Shown here: one piece after another, positions 44,154-51,320 of the stretch
Numbering within the stretch: the stretch's first letter is position 1
Layout: each line of letters starts with the position of its first letter
Source: Acidimicrobiales bacterium
GTDB lineage: Bacteria > Actinomycetota > Acidimicrobiia > Acidimicrobiales > Poriferisodalaceae
Assembly (NCBI GenBank): GCA_041394185.1
Contig: JAWKIQ010000002.1
Coordinates: forward strand, 310,001-374,000
DNA: 64,000 nt
Direction: 5' to 3'
Translations under genes and position numbers: made by a program
The notes under the pieces: model-generated
Seen by the model: the letters and a program-made list of their open reading frames with translations, nothing else
What the model was told of the DNA's origin: nothing
Database searches by the model: none

Positions 44154-44173
44154 TTGCCCCACAGGTGCCCCAC
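44154..44173 (+). other. Left integrase arm-type site
   Basis: TTGCCCCACAGGTGCCCCAC: two direct copies of TGCCCCAC 11 bp apart (one helical turn). The same 20 bases occur once more at 52392-52411, just inside the right end, in the same orientation. Position and pattern fit arm-type binding sites for the element integrase. Confidence 0.75.
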
Positions 44174-44241
44174 CAGACATCGAACCAATGGGACCGGTAG
44201 CGATGCTTTGGCCACGCGGGTTTCGGGTCGACTGGGTAGGC

Positions 44242-44433
44242 ATGAGCGATGATACGAAGTGGCAGCTGGTTCTAGGGCGCGTCGATGGGGTGGGTGCGGC
44301 AACGGTCTTGGCCGAGGTAGACGAGCCGCCAAGAACCGACTCCATCGAGCGAGACGGGGTTCGATACCGAGTGGGCAACGCGGACAGCAAACGTCGAATC
44401 GTGCTCGTGTTCAGAACGTCTCAATCCGCCTGA
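44242..44433 (+). CDS. Small hypothetical protein at left end of element
   Basis: 63 residues from ATG 44242 with GGTAGG three bases ahead: MSDDTKWQLVLGRVDGVGAA and a basic beta-like C-terminus (RYRVGNADSKRRIVLVFR). Not recognised. It is the only plus-strand gene in the left part of the element and converges on the capsid operon across two terminators, as expected for a cargo gene. Confidence 0.45.
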   Translation: MSDDTKWQLVLGRVDGVGAATVLAEVDEPPRTDSIERDGVRYRVGNADSKRRIVLVFRTSQSA

Positions 44434-44447
44434 GTCTTCAGCAACGT

Positions 44448-44482
44448 GTGCAGCCCCGGGGGATAGGGACCCGGGGCTGCAC
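44448..44482. terminator. Strong bidirectional stem-loop
   Basis: Perfect 13-bp arms GTGCAGCCCCGGG (44448-44460) and reverse complement (44470-44482) around a nine-base loop, placed between convergent genes of the element. Confidence 0.75.
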
Positions 44483-44564
44483 GTCGTGCCGCTGGTTGGG
44501 CACCTCAAGTAGCCGTCGCGGCGTCGTCGAGGGGCGATGACCCCAACCTTTGGCTTGCTCTCCT

Positions 44565-44595
44565 CTGCGCCCCCAGACCATCAATAGGGGCGCAG
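44565..44595 (-). terminator. Terminator after capsid-region operon
   Basis: Arms CTGCGCCCC (44565-44573) and GGGGCGCAG (44587-44595), 15 bases downstream of the spike-base-like gene stop on the minus strand. Confidence 0.6.
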
Positions 44596-44609
44596 CGGGA
44601 GATTGAGTG

Positions 44610-44882
44610 TCACCAGAGTGCGAACACCGTGACGTCTGTCCCGGTCTCGAGCACTCTGGTCGGTCTGATGTCGAGCGTCTGGAACGATCTGACGGGCACG
44701 GCCACGAGCGCCGAGACGCCGTTCTCGTTGAGCATGTGAACGGCCACCGTGCCTGCGTCTGCGAAGTACAGGGCTCGCGGCTGCACTGCCAGGTCGATGT
44801 CGTCGTCTGGTGTGACGAGAACCATCGCTCGGGCACCGCTGAGCAGCGTGTCCTGGTGTTCAGCGAACGGATCAACGATCAC
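44610..44882 (-). CDS. Small phage structural protein, spike-base (Rcc01079)-like
   Basis: 90 residues. Sequence order VTPDDDIDLAVQPRALYFADAG, then VPVRSFQTLDIRPTRVLETGT and a terminal VFALW recalls, from memory, the Rcc01079 family of small proteins in gene transfer agents and tailed phages (S/T-D-x-x-DL, RALY, G, then LP-RV-x-ATGT, ALW). Starts in an ATGA overlap with the capsid gene, so it is expressed with it. Function in this element is inferred only. Confidence 0.6.
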   Translation of the reverse strand: MIVDPFAEHQDTLLSGARAMVLVTPDDDIDLAVQPRALYFADAGTVAVHMLNENGVSALVAVPVRSFQTLDIRPTRVLETGTDVTVFALW

Positions 44883-45786
44883 GGCACCGTGACCCCGCTC
44901 ATGACGACGATGCCTTCGGGGTTGAGGGCACCGATATCGAAGCGTGCGGTCACTCGCAGGCCGGTCTCGTCGGTGTCGGCGTAGCGTTCGGAGAGGATGT
45001 CGACTGATGCCTGGTCGTCGACACCGACAACGACCTGGGCGACGTCAGCGAACACGATGCTCGACTCGTTAGAGCCTGCGCCTTGGTCGGTGGGGAGCTG
45101 GGTTGTCGTGTAGACGGGGTGGCCAAGCATCACGTATCGGCCCGATTCGGTCGGGTCGGCGTGGACGAGGTACTCGCCCGATCCGCCGGCTTTGAGCTTG
45201 CGCAGAGCGATCAGGTCCCGTGGGGCCATGAACCATGCTGCGGTGGCCGGGTCGGCGTTTGCGTTCAACAGGGCCAGCTCGGCGTCGTGGAGGGCGTCCA
45301 CGTCGATGTCACCTACCCCAGCCATGCCGGTGGTGTCAGCCATCGACGTGAACCCGGTGATGGTGTTCGATGCGCCATCACCGATCATCATCGCCTTGTC
45401 GAGGTAGAGGCCTACGCGGGTGGTGAGAGCGCGGCCGATCGAGTCGAGCGCAGACACCACAGAGTGACGTATCACCTCGTTGGACAGCCGGTGGATCACC
45501 TTGAGCGACTTCAGCGACGTCGGCAACAGGGTGACCGATTCGTAGGTGATGTCTTCCTCGTTGATCGCGGTCGACTCGGCCCGCCATGGGTCGGTGAGGT
45601 CGAGAGCGTCGATCTTGGGGATACGCAGCGGCGCTCCCCGTCGGAGTAGAGCACGTTGCCTGGGGCCATCGTGTTGACAGCGTTGAGCACCACAGCCTTG
45701 GCCAGAAGCGGCTCGAGAAGGGTGGATTTGACCTGTTCGGTCGTGAGAGCACCGCCAATAGCGGCGCTGGTGTAGCCAGTAGCCAT
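44879..45786 (-). pseudogene. HK97-type major capsid protein, interrupted by one frameshift
   Basis: The two parts together encode about 302 residues, full length for an HK97-fold capsid protein without a long N-terminal delta domain. Part 1 from ATG 45786 (RBS GGGAG) reads MATGYTSAAIGGALTTEQVK and ends near VLYSDG at about 45640; part 2, in another frame, continues LRIPKIDALDLTDPW, then GDGASNTITGFTS, ATAAWFMAPRDLIALRKLK, GHPVYTTTQLP and ERYADTDETGLRV. One extra G in the GGGG run near 45636-45640 would join them as DGGAPLRIPK. Either mutation or sequencing error. Confidence 0.85.
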
Positions 45787-45951
45787 TAGAACTCCCTGGA
45801 GGGTCACGGAATTGGTTTCGTCGTGTTGCTCCGGTGTGGCCTCTGCCAGCGATCCCGGTTGCCTCCAGGGCGTGCGGTATAGACCTCGAGAGCGCCTGGC
45901 TCCTATCGGTCTACAGACCACTCTAGCCGGCAGGTGTGACCATGGTGGGAT

Positions 45952-46384
45952 CTACAGCTTTGACTCCGCGTGCCTGGCGGGCTCGCCGTCTCCGCGTCGG
46001 CGGGTGACCTCGTCGGGATCGTCACGCTCGGACTGTCTTGGCTCGTTGTCGATCGACCACTCGAGGGCTCGGAGGCCTGCAGGCGAGAGGCCGAGGTCTT
46101 TCTCAAGTAGGCGCAGCCGCCTGCGGCGTAGGGACGGTTCGCGGTTGTTCGCTGCTGACAGCTGGCAGTAGCGGGCCACGGCGCGGTGCGTTCCGAGCAT
46201 CTCCCACGCCGCGTGCCTGGGGTTGTCCCCACAGGTCAGCCCAGATCGCGGCGGCGTGCTCGTCGAGCACCAGTCCTGGTGGGGGCTCGGGTGGCGGGCC
46301 TGGACGGCCACCAGCGGGAAGCACGAACCGGTTCGGTTTGCGGGCGTTTCGACGCACAGCGTCGGTCTTGGGGAGGGGTGGCAT
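45952..46384 (-). pseudogene. Phage terminase small subunit (P27-like), one frameshift
   Basis: About 144 codons across two frames. Part 1 from ATG 46384: MPPLPKTDAVRRNARKPNRF, VLPAGGRPGPPPEPPPG, then AAIWADLWGQP. Part 2 continues HAAWEMLGTHRAVARYCQLS, LRLLEKDLGLSPAGLRALEW. The order (proline-rich lead, W-xx-LW, AAW, HRAVARY, LE-LGLSP) is that of actinophage P27-family small terminases. Removing one C from the CCCC run near 46227-46230 restores a single frame (WGQPRHAAWEM). No large terminase follows; only 165 bases separate this from the capsid gene. Confidence 0.8.
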
Positions 46385-46503
46385 GGTCGTCCTTTCAGTT
46401 GTGGAGAGGGTCAGGGGCCCGCGTTGGGGGTTCCGTACACACGGCGCCGAGCAGCCCCAATAGACCCAGGATGGTCGGGTCTAGTGGGTCACCCCCACCC
46501 CCT

Positions 46504-46848
46504 TCAACGCTGGTGCCGCAGTGAGTGGCTCTTGGCGGTGTTGCAGGCTTTGGAACACATGACCTGGAGGTTGTCGAGGTCGTCGGTTCCGCCTTGCCAC
46601 AGCTCGGTGATGTGGTCGACAGACCACAAGCGTTTGTCGTCGCCGAGGGGTTGGCCGCACCAGGGGCATGGGTCGCCTGGAAGGGTGTATCGCAGAAGCG
46701 TGCGACGGTTGCGCCGATAGTTTCGGGTATCGCTGCCTCGGCTTGTGCGAGTCCGATCAGCCCGGAAACGCTCCAGAGTGTGTTCCCTACACCGGGTCGT
46801 GTCTGTGAGCTGGGGGCATCCTGGCTCGGCGCACACCCGCAGGGTCAT
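46504..46848 (-). CDS. HNH endonuclease
   Basis: 114 residues, frame intact. Zinc-binding cysteines CPWCGQPL and CSKACNTAK frame the HNH core SVDHITELWQGGTDDLDNLQ. An N-terminal CAEPGCPQL/C pattern adds a second possible zinc knuckle. HNH genes beside terminase genes are a standard phage arrangement and assist terminase cleavage. ATGA overlap with the upstream coiled-coil gene. Confidence 0.88.
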   Translation of the reverse strand: MTLRVCAEPGCPQLTDTTRCREHTLERFRADRTRTSRGSDTRNYRRNRRTLLRYTLPGDPCPWCGQPLGDDKRLWSVDHITELWQGGTDDLDNLQVMCSKACNTAKSHSLRHQR

Positions 46849-47282
46849 CGCTGAGCACTGCGGGAGAGCAGCTGCCCGAACGTGGGCGGGATAGCCGGCT
46901 CCACGTGAACGTGCGGGTTCGCTTTGAGGTAGGGGCGCTCTTGCACGAGACGGCCGATCACGTCACGGGTGCGGTCCCGGTCGACCTGGCCGTCGGCGCC
47001 GAGACAGTCCTCGAGGAGGCCCCGGGAGCGGATCTCTAGCACGTCGACCAATAGTCCACCGGGTTGGAGAGAGTCGTTGACCTCGTTGAGCTGCTCGTCG
47101 ACACGAGTGGCCCTGTACGGGGCGAGCTGGTCGGTGAGAGTGTCGAGCACCGATCGGGCTTCATCGGCTGCGTGACGGTGTTGGGTGATCTCTTGGCGGA
47201 GCTTCTCGACATACTCGCGAGGGAACGTCTCGGGCTCTATGCCGTCGTCGCCGGCGGTTTCGGCGTCAGATGTATCGGTCAT
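46845..47282 (-). CDS. Coiled-coil, scaffold-like protein B
   Basis: 145 residues from ATG 47282; acidic N-terminus, a coiled-coil core (FPREYVEKLRQEITQHRHAA, DEARSVLDTLTDQL), then LEIRSRGLLEDCLGADGQVD and a polar end. It is paralogous to the gene before it: both open with a tyrosine-valine helix (EYVEKLRQE / SYVDELRRE) and share a D-G/N-G-x-x-D-xx-R/K segment. Acidic coiled-coil proteins next to capsid genes are often scaffolds; that is inference here. Confidence 0.6.
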   Translation of the reverse strand: MTDTSDAETAGDDGIEPETFPREYVEKLRQEITQHRHAADEARSVLDTLTDQLAPYRATRVDEQLNEVNDSLQPGGLLVDVLEIRSRGLLEDCLGADGQVDRDRTRDVIGRLVQERPYLKANPHVHVEPAIPPTFGQLLSRSAQR

Positions 47283-47898
47283 TCGTCGTCTCCTTGGAAC
47301 GCTGAACGCGGGTTGGGCCGGAGCTGTTCTCGGACGGACCTGTCGCCGTTGTCGCCGGTTCGGAGGAGCGGCCCGGGGTCGGTTTGCCGTATGGCGAGAG
47401 GTGTTCGCGAGCGCTGGCGTGCCGATCTGCTGAAGACCGATATCCCATCGACGCAGCGGCGTCTCGTAGGGCTGCACCTAGCGAGGTGACTGCCGGGCTG
47501 TTCTCAGCGGTCGCTGGCGGTCCGGTTACTCCTGGTGTGCCTGGCGGGTCCGCTTCGGGAACCCAGGGGCGCATCAGGTGAGGCGCCGATAGTGCGAGCT
47601 CGGTTATTGCTGCACGTATCTTGTCTGGGTCGGGTTCGCCATTGTCGCCGCGGAAGACGTCGAGATCGTCGGTGCGTCCGATCAGGTCGCTGACATCATG
47701 CAGACCGGGCCCGTTGTGGTTCTGGTTGGTTTCCTCGATCGCTCGAATCATCTGCCCGTGTCGAGACTCGGCAAGCTCGGTCGTGAGCGTCTCAACCTGA
47801 GCTTGAAGGTCACGGGCGGCCGTTCTCGCTTCGGCTGCTTCTCGGCGTAGCTCGTCCACGTAGGACCTATCGAACAAGTCGGGGTCGGGGTCAGTCAT
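47266..47898 (-). CDS. Coiled-coil, scaffold-like protein A
   Basis: 210 residues from ATG 47898 (AAAGGA ahead): MTDPDPDLFDRSYVDELRRE, helical core to about 60, IRAIEETNQNHNG, DVFRGDNGEPDPDKIRAAIT, then a Pro/Ser/Thr-rich tail. Overlaps the next gene by 17 bases. Same domain order as protein B plus a longer tail. The C-terminal 50 residues are low-complexity and might have been altered by a frame change. Confidence 0.55.
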   Translation of the reverse strand: MTDPDPDLFDRSYVDELRREAAEARTAARDLQAQVETLTTELAESRHGQMIRAIEETNQNHNGPGLHDVSDLIGRTDDLDVFRGDNGEPDPDKIRAAITELALSAPHLMRPWVPEADPPGTPGVTGPPATAENSPAVTSLGAALRDAAASMGYRSSADRHASAREHLSPYGKPTPGRSSEPATTATGPSENSSGPTRVQRSKETTNDRYI

Positions 47899-48511
47899 GG
47901 TGGTTGGTCCTTTCAGGATCACGTCGTGTGCTGGGGTCATGCCGCTGGCCTGGTCCTTGTGTGCTGGGGGTTGCGTGGCGGTGCCGCTGCCATGTCGGGG
48001 TATCGATCGACGATCCCCCTGGCCAGGGAAGCCACGACCTCGAGGTCTGGTGGTTGCCCGCTGGGCAGCTGGTCGAGGTAGTCGAGCCATACCTCGTCGC
48101 GCACAAGGGGGCAGCCCCTTCGGCGTCAACGTCGATCACCTCGAGCACCACCTCGAGCGCGGCTGGGCCCAGCCCGCCAAGTAGCTGCTGATGTCGTACA
48201 AGAGGGGAGGGACGGCCAACGTTGGAGGTGCGGGTATCGGGGGCCAGTTTTGCGAGCCGGGCCCGCAGCAGACCTGCAGGGTTGAGCACCACGTCAGGCA
48301 CGGGTGCGGCCTCGATCAGCTGACGGGCCAGCTCGTTCGGTTCGACCCCCATCCGACCGCCTTGGCCACGATCTCGCGAGCTATCCCAACGTCGGGTGGT
48401 TCGCCGAGCACCGAGATCTCGTCGAGCACCATCTGCAGCTGATGACTCTCGTCCCCCTCCCCGTCGTCGAGCGGCTGGCCGTTGGGGTCGTGTCACGCGT
48501 GGGGGTAGGGG

Positions 48512-48539
48512 GATTGATCACTATTGGTCTTATTGATAG
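48512..48539. other. AT-rich patch beside iteron cluster (possible unwinding element)
   Basis: About 28 bases with TTGATCACTATT and TCTTATTGAT, far below the local GC level, directly next to the repeats at 48551-48656 inside the initiator gene. Confidence 0.5.
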
Positions 48540-48550
48540 GCGGACATGGG

Positions 48551-48674
48551 TGTCCGGTCTGGCGGTCACCCATGTCCGGTCTGGCGGTCACCGGTGTCCG
48601 GTCTGGATTCTCAGACCGGACGTGGGTGTCCTCCCTGGGTGCAGGTTCAGACCGGACGTGGGTGTCCTCCCTGG
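48551..48674. repeat. Iteron-like repeats within the initiator gene
   Basis: Core TGTCCGGTCTGG at 48551, 48573 and 48595 (22-bp period, two helical turns) and the inverted core CAGACCGGA at 48612 and 48648 (36-bp period within a 28-bp repeat). The 22-bp copies fall in different reading frames, so DNA rather than protein is conserved. Confidence 0.75.
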
Positions 48675-48961
48675 CTGCGATGTCGAGGGCCTCGAGCGCG
48701 AGGCGGTAGCCGTTGGGGCGATGCTGGGCAGCGGAGCGACGAGCACCAGCGCGCCGAGGTCGACGAGCTGGTCGAGGTTGCGGCGTGCCTGCCGAACCGA
48801 GATGCCAGCGTCATCGGCCAGGGTCTCCTGAGACGGTCGGATGCCCTCGCCGGTCTCCCAGTCGCCGTAGCCCGCTGCGAGCGCCAAGAAACCCCTCAGA
48901 TGCGAAGGAACACCGAGCACCTTGGCCAGCGCGTAGCAGCGCCCCATGTAGCCGCCTGGAG

Positions 48962-49195
48962 TCACTCAGCGACCTCGGTTACCTGGGATCGGAGCTGGTC
49001 GAGCGATTCTGCGAGGTCGAGGACGTGGCCTCGGAGGCGACCGATCAGCCGAGAGTACTCGCCGGGGCCGAACACCGACTGAGCACCAAACAGCATGAAC
49101 TCGGTTTCTTCGATGAAGTCCTCGATCGAGTTGGTGATCGAGGAGGCCTCGTCGGACATGTGAATCAGCGCCAGACGGTGATCTCTGGGGTTCAC
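48962..49195 (-). CDS. Small acidic helical protein
   Basis: 77 residues from GTG 49195, which overlaps the recombinase stop as GTGA; its own stop overlaps the initiator start as ATGA. Helical and acidic (SITNSIEDFIEETEFMLFG, VLDLAESLDQLRSQVTEVAE). Family not recognised. The tight overlaps on both sides support it as real. Confidence 0.55.
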   Translation of the reverse strand: MNPRDHRLALIHMSDEASSITNSIEDFIEETEFMLFGAQSVFGPGEYSRLIGRLRGHVLDLAESLDQLRSQVTEVAE

Positions 49196-50149
49196 TCGTC
49201 GTCTCCAGGCTCTTCGTGAGCGCCCCTGTACTGGCGTCCATCCACGAACTTGGCAAGATCTCCGACAACGTTGGGCAGGTATCGCTGTGTGGTCGTCAGC
49301 GAGGAGTGCCCGAGGAACGCCTGAACGTCCCGGACGTGAGCACCGGCGCGCAGCACGTCGGTTGCGGCTGTGTGTCGCAGAGCGTGCGCTGAGCGCCCGT
49401 CGAAGCGGTGCGTTTCACCCCGCCTCGCGCATGATCTTGGCGACCAGGGCGCTGACGCGTGGTGGTCCGATCCCGAGGTGCTCGCGTCCCTGACCGGTGC
49501 TTCGGATCAGGTGTGATGACGCTGACGCAGGTGACTCGGCCAGGTACTCCTTGATCGCTCGGCGGGTCTCGGTGGTCAGGGGCACGATCCGCTGATGGTC
49601 GCCCTTGCCAGCCTCGATGAACACGGCTCGCTCGGCCATGTCGATGTGGCCGACCAGGAGCCGGGAGACCTCGACACAGCGCAGACCTTCCTGCACCATC
49701 AACAGGACGATCGCCCGGTCTCGGACCGAGGAACAGTGAGCGAGGATCGCGGCTACCTGGGCTTTGGTGAGACCTCGAGGAACGGTGCGTGGCGCTCTGG
49801 GTAGCTTCAACTCGTCGAACGGGTTCGACGCCAAGTGGCCCTCTCTCACAAGCCAAGCGCAGAACTGCCGAACGACGCTCTGATACGTCCGCTGCGATGA
49901 GATCGCGAGACCCTCTTTCACCATCCCCGCCCGGAACTTGTCGGCGTGAGAACGCTTGATCTTCGAAGGGTCCTCGGGGGCGATCTCAGCGAAACGGTTC
50001 AGCTTGTAGCCCTGCTGGCACTGCTGCCGTTTTGACGCGATCTCACCGCGCTCGAAGCGGCCCTGCAGGTACACCACGATGCGACCGCGGGTCGTGTGCT
50101 TGAACGGCAGAGTCTTCTGAGCACGCCGGCGCTTCTTCGGTGCGCGCAC
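49192..50149 (-). pseudogene. Second tyrosine recombinase, one frameshift
   Basis: XerC/D-like. Part 1 (start about GTG 50149; frame open to 50413) has a core-binding domain, then the catalytic Arg in QEGLRCVEVSRL and Lys in EAGKGDHQRIVPL, ending at a TGA at 49415. Part 2 in another frame gives HALRHTAATDVL, LGHSS and TTTQRYLPNV, so His-Arg, His and the Tyr nucleophile are all present. Removing one G from the GGGG run near 49419-49422 joins them (AGETHRFDGR). It lies far from the attachment site, unlike the intact integrase. Confidence 0.8.
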
Positions 50150-50264
50150 CGGGCTAACCGACGTCGGTGACTGTCCCCAGGCCCTTGTAGAGTCGTTTGC
50201 GAGTTCACCGCTCTGTGATGGTCCGTTTCCTTGCTGGGGGCGGACCGTTGCATTTCTTGGGCCA

Positions 50265-50450
50265 TCACTCGACCACACCAGCCCCGGCGCCGAGACGCTC
50301 CCCCACACGGGCCAGCTCAGCATCGAGACGCTCTTGGCCAACCGCTCGAGCATCGACCGCCGCTGTACGGGCAGCAGTCCTCGGATCCACGCCAGACCGC
50401 ACAGCCCGGGCAAACGACCGCTCAGCCACCTCCATCAGATCCCCACTCAT
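50265..50450 (-). CDS. Small alanine/arginine-rich protein
   Basis: 61 residues, helical (MSGDLMEVAERSFARAVRSG, then ERLDAELARVGERLGAG). Overlaps the excisionase gene as ATGA. Not recognised; could be an accessory control protein. Confidence 0.5.
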   Translation of the reverse strand: MSGDLMEVAERSFARAVRSGVDPRTAARTAAVDARAVGQERLDAELARVGERLGAGAGVVE

Positions 50451-50674
50451 GCCGCATCACCCGCCTGTCCGATCCGGTCGGCGATCTCATCGCCCCAAGG
50501 CTCTCGGCGAGCCTCGATCCAGGTCTCGAGGTCCGCAGGATCGAACATCAGCCGCTTGCCAAGCCGGTAGGCCCGAGGTCCGACGCCCTGCATACGCATC
50601 GAATGAATCGTGTTCACCGAAACACCGCAGAACTCGGCAGCCCCCTCGATCGGTATCAGATCACTTGCCCTCAC
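50447..50674 (-). CDS. Excisionase/AlpA-like helix-turn-helix protein
   Basis: 75 residues: IPIEGAAEFCGVSVNTIHSM forms a MerR-like winged HTH, followed by GVGPRAYRLGKRLMFDPADLETWI, the usual second half of excisionase-family proteins. Start GTG 50674 with AAAGGGGCG ahead. It is the first gene of the leftward operon, divergent from the integrase operon across a 22-bp palindrome. Likely directs excision and may act as a regulator. Confidence 0.82.
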   Translation of the reverse strand: MRASDLIPIEGAAEFCGVSVNTIHSMRMQGVGPRAYRLGKRLMFDPADLETWIEARREPWGDEIADRIGQAGDAA

Positions 50675-50708
50675 AGATCGCCCCTTTCGGCGTTGTTCGT
50701 TTGTATTT

Positions 50709-50730
50709 GTTCAGACACTATTGTCTGAAC
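50709..50730. promoter_or_regulatory. 22-bp palindromic operator between divergent element operons
   Basis: Arms GTTCAGACA (50709-50717) and TGTCTGAAC (50722-50730) around CTAT, in a locally AT-rich divergent promoter region between the excisionase and integrase operons. Binder unknown; the excisionase or the host repressor are candidates. Confidence 0.7.
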
Positions 50731-50768
50731 TTCGAAGAGTCAACGATCACCATTGCTAGTGTTGGCCT

Positions 50769-51320
50769 GTGGTGAGGAACCGGCGAACGAGCGATGTCTC
50801 GGAGTGGACTCTCGACCAAATCTCGGGTCGGGCGCCCGAACCAATATCGGTCGGCGCGGCGGTCTTCTGCTGGGTTCCCCACCCTCCCGATGGAGTCGTC
50901 GCTCGGTTCTCGCGCGCGCATCCCAGGGCCAAGAACCCCGGTCGGCTCCGACTCCAGGTCGAGATGAAGCTCATTCAGGGTGGTGCTGGCAGGCTTGAGT
51001 TAGCTCGTCAATGTGTTGGAACAGCTGACATGGGCGACGGTGACGGTCCCGACTGGCTCGAGCTGACGGTCCAGGAGGCGAACACGATCCCGACCCGGGC
51101 GCTGATCAATCTCGCTTCAGCTGATCTGATCTTTGTTCCAGAACGGTTCTCGTGGCCAGAGGGCCGACCCGACCCTCGAAGCGATGACTGGCTCTACCAC
51201 ATCGCTCAGGTCGAGGCAGAGGCTCGATTTCTTGGCGACGCTGTGACGTCACTCCTGGCGGACGAGTACTTCGGCGGTGATGAGAACGCTGCGCGTGTCT
51301 GGATTCGGCGAGTTCGGTGA
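50769..51320 (+). CDS. Unknown element protein upstream of integrase
   Basis: 183 residues from GTG 50769 (a second GTG follows). No membrane segment; ends with SDDWLYHIAQVEAEARFLGD and VWIRRVR. It is coupled to the integrase by a GTGA overlap, so they are one operon. No HTH found; not recognised. In satellites this slot often holds a regulator or an anti-phage cargo gene, which I cannot support here. Confidence 0.6.
   Translation: MVRNRRTSDVSEWTLDQISGRAPEPISVGAAVFCWVPHPPDGVVARFSRAHPRAKNPGRLRLQVEMKLIQGGAGRLELARQCVGTADMGDGDGPDWLELTVQEANTIPTRALINLASADLIFVPERFSWPEGRPDPRSDDWLYHIAQVEAEARFLGDAVTSLLADEYFGGDENAARVWIRRVR

Larger units (their letters stand above)
47937..48965 (-). pseudogene. Winged-helix replication initiator, broken in several places
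   Basis: From ATG 48965: MTPGGYMGRCYALAKVLGVP, then the winged helix ETLADDAGISVRQARRNLDQL to about residue 80. Coding then moves to another frame near 48730 (PNGYRLALEALDIAARE, repeated EDTHVRSE), meets an in-frame TGA at 48493-48495, continues (GEPPDVGIAREIVAKAV), shifts near 48353 to GVEPNELARQLIEAAPVP, and shifts again in the CCCCC run near 48112-48117 to LVRDEVWLDYLDQLPSG, ending at TGA 47937. Rejoined length is about 340 residues. Winged-helix proteins with a proline-rich middle in this position are typical phage or satellite initiators. Confidence 0.75.

Noticed and set aside
45787..45951. Missing large terminase or prohead protease hidden between small terminase and capsid genes
   Set aside because: Only 165 bases are available and no frame has a Walker or protease motif.
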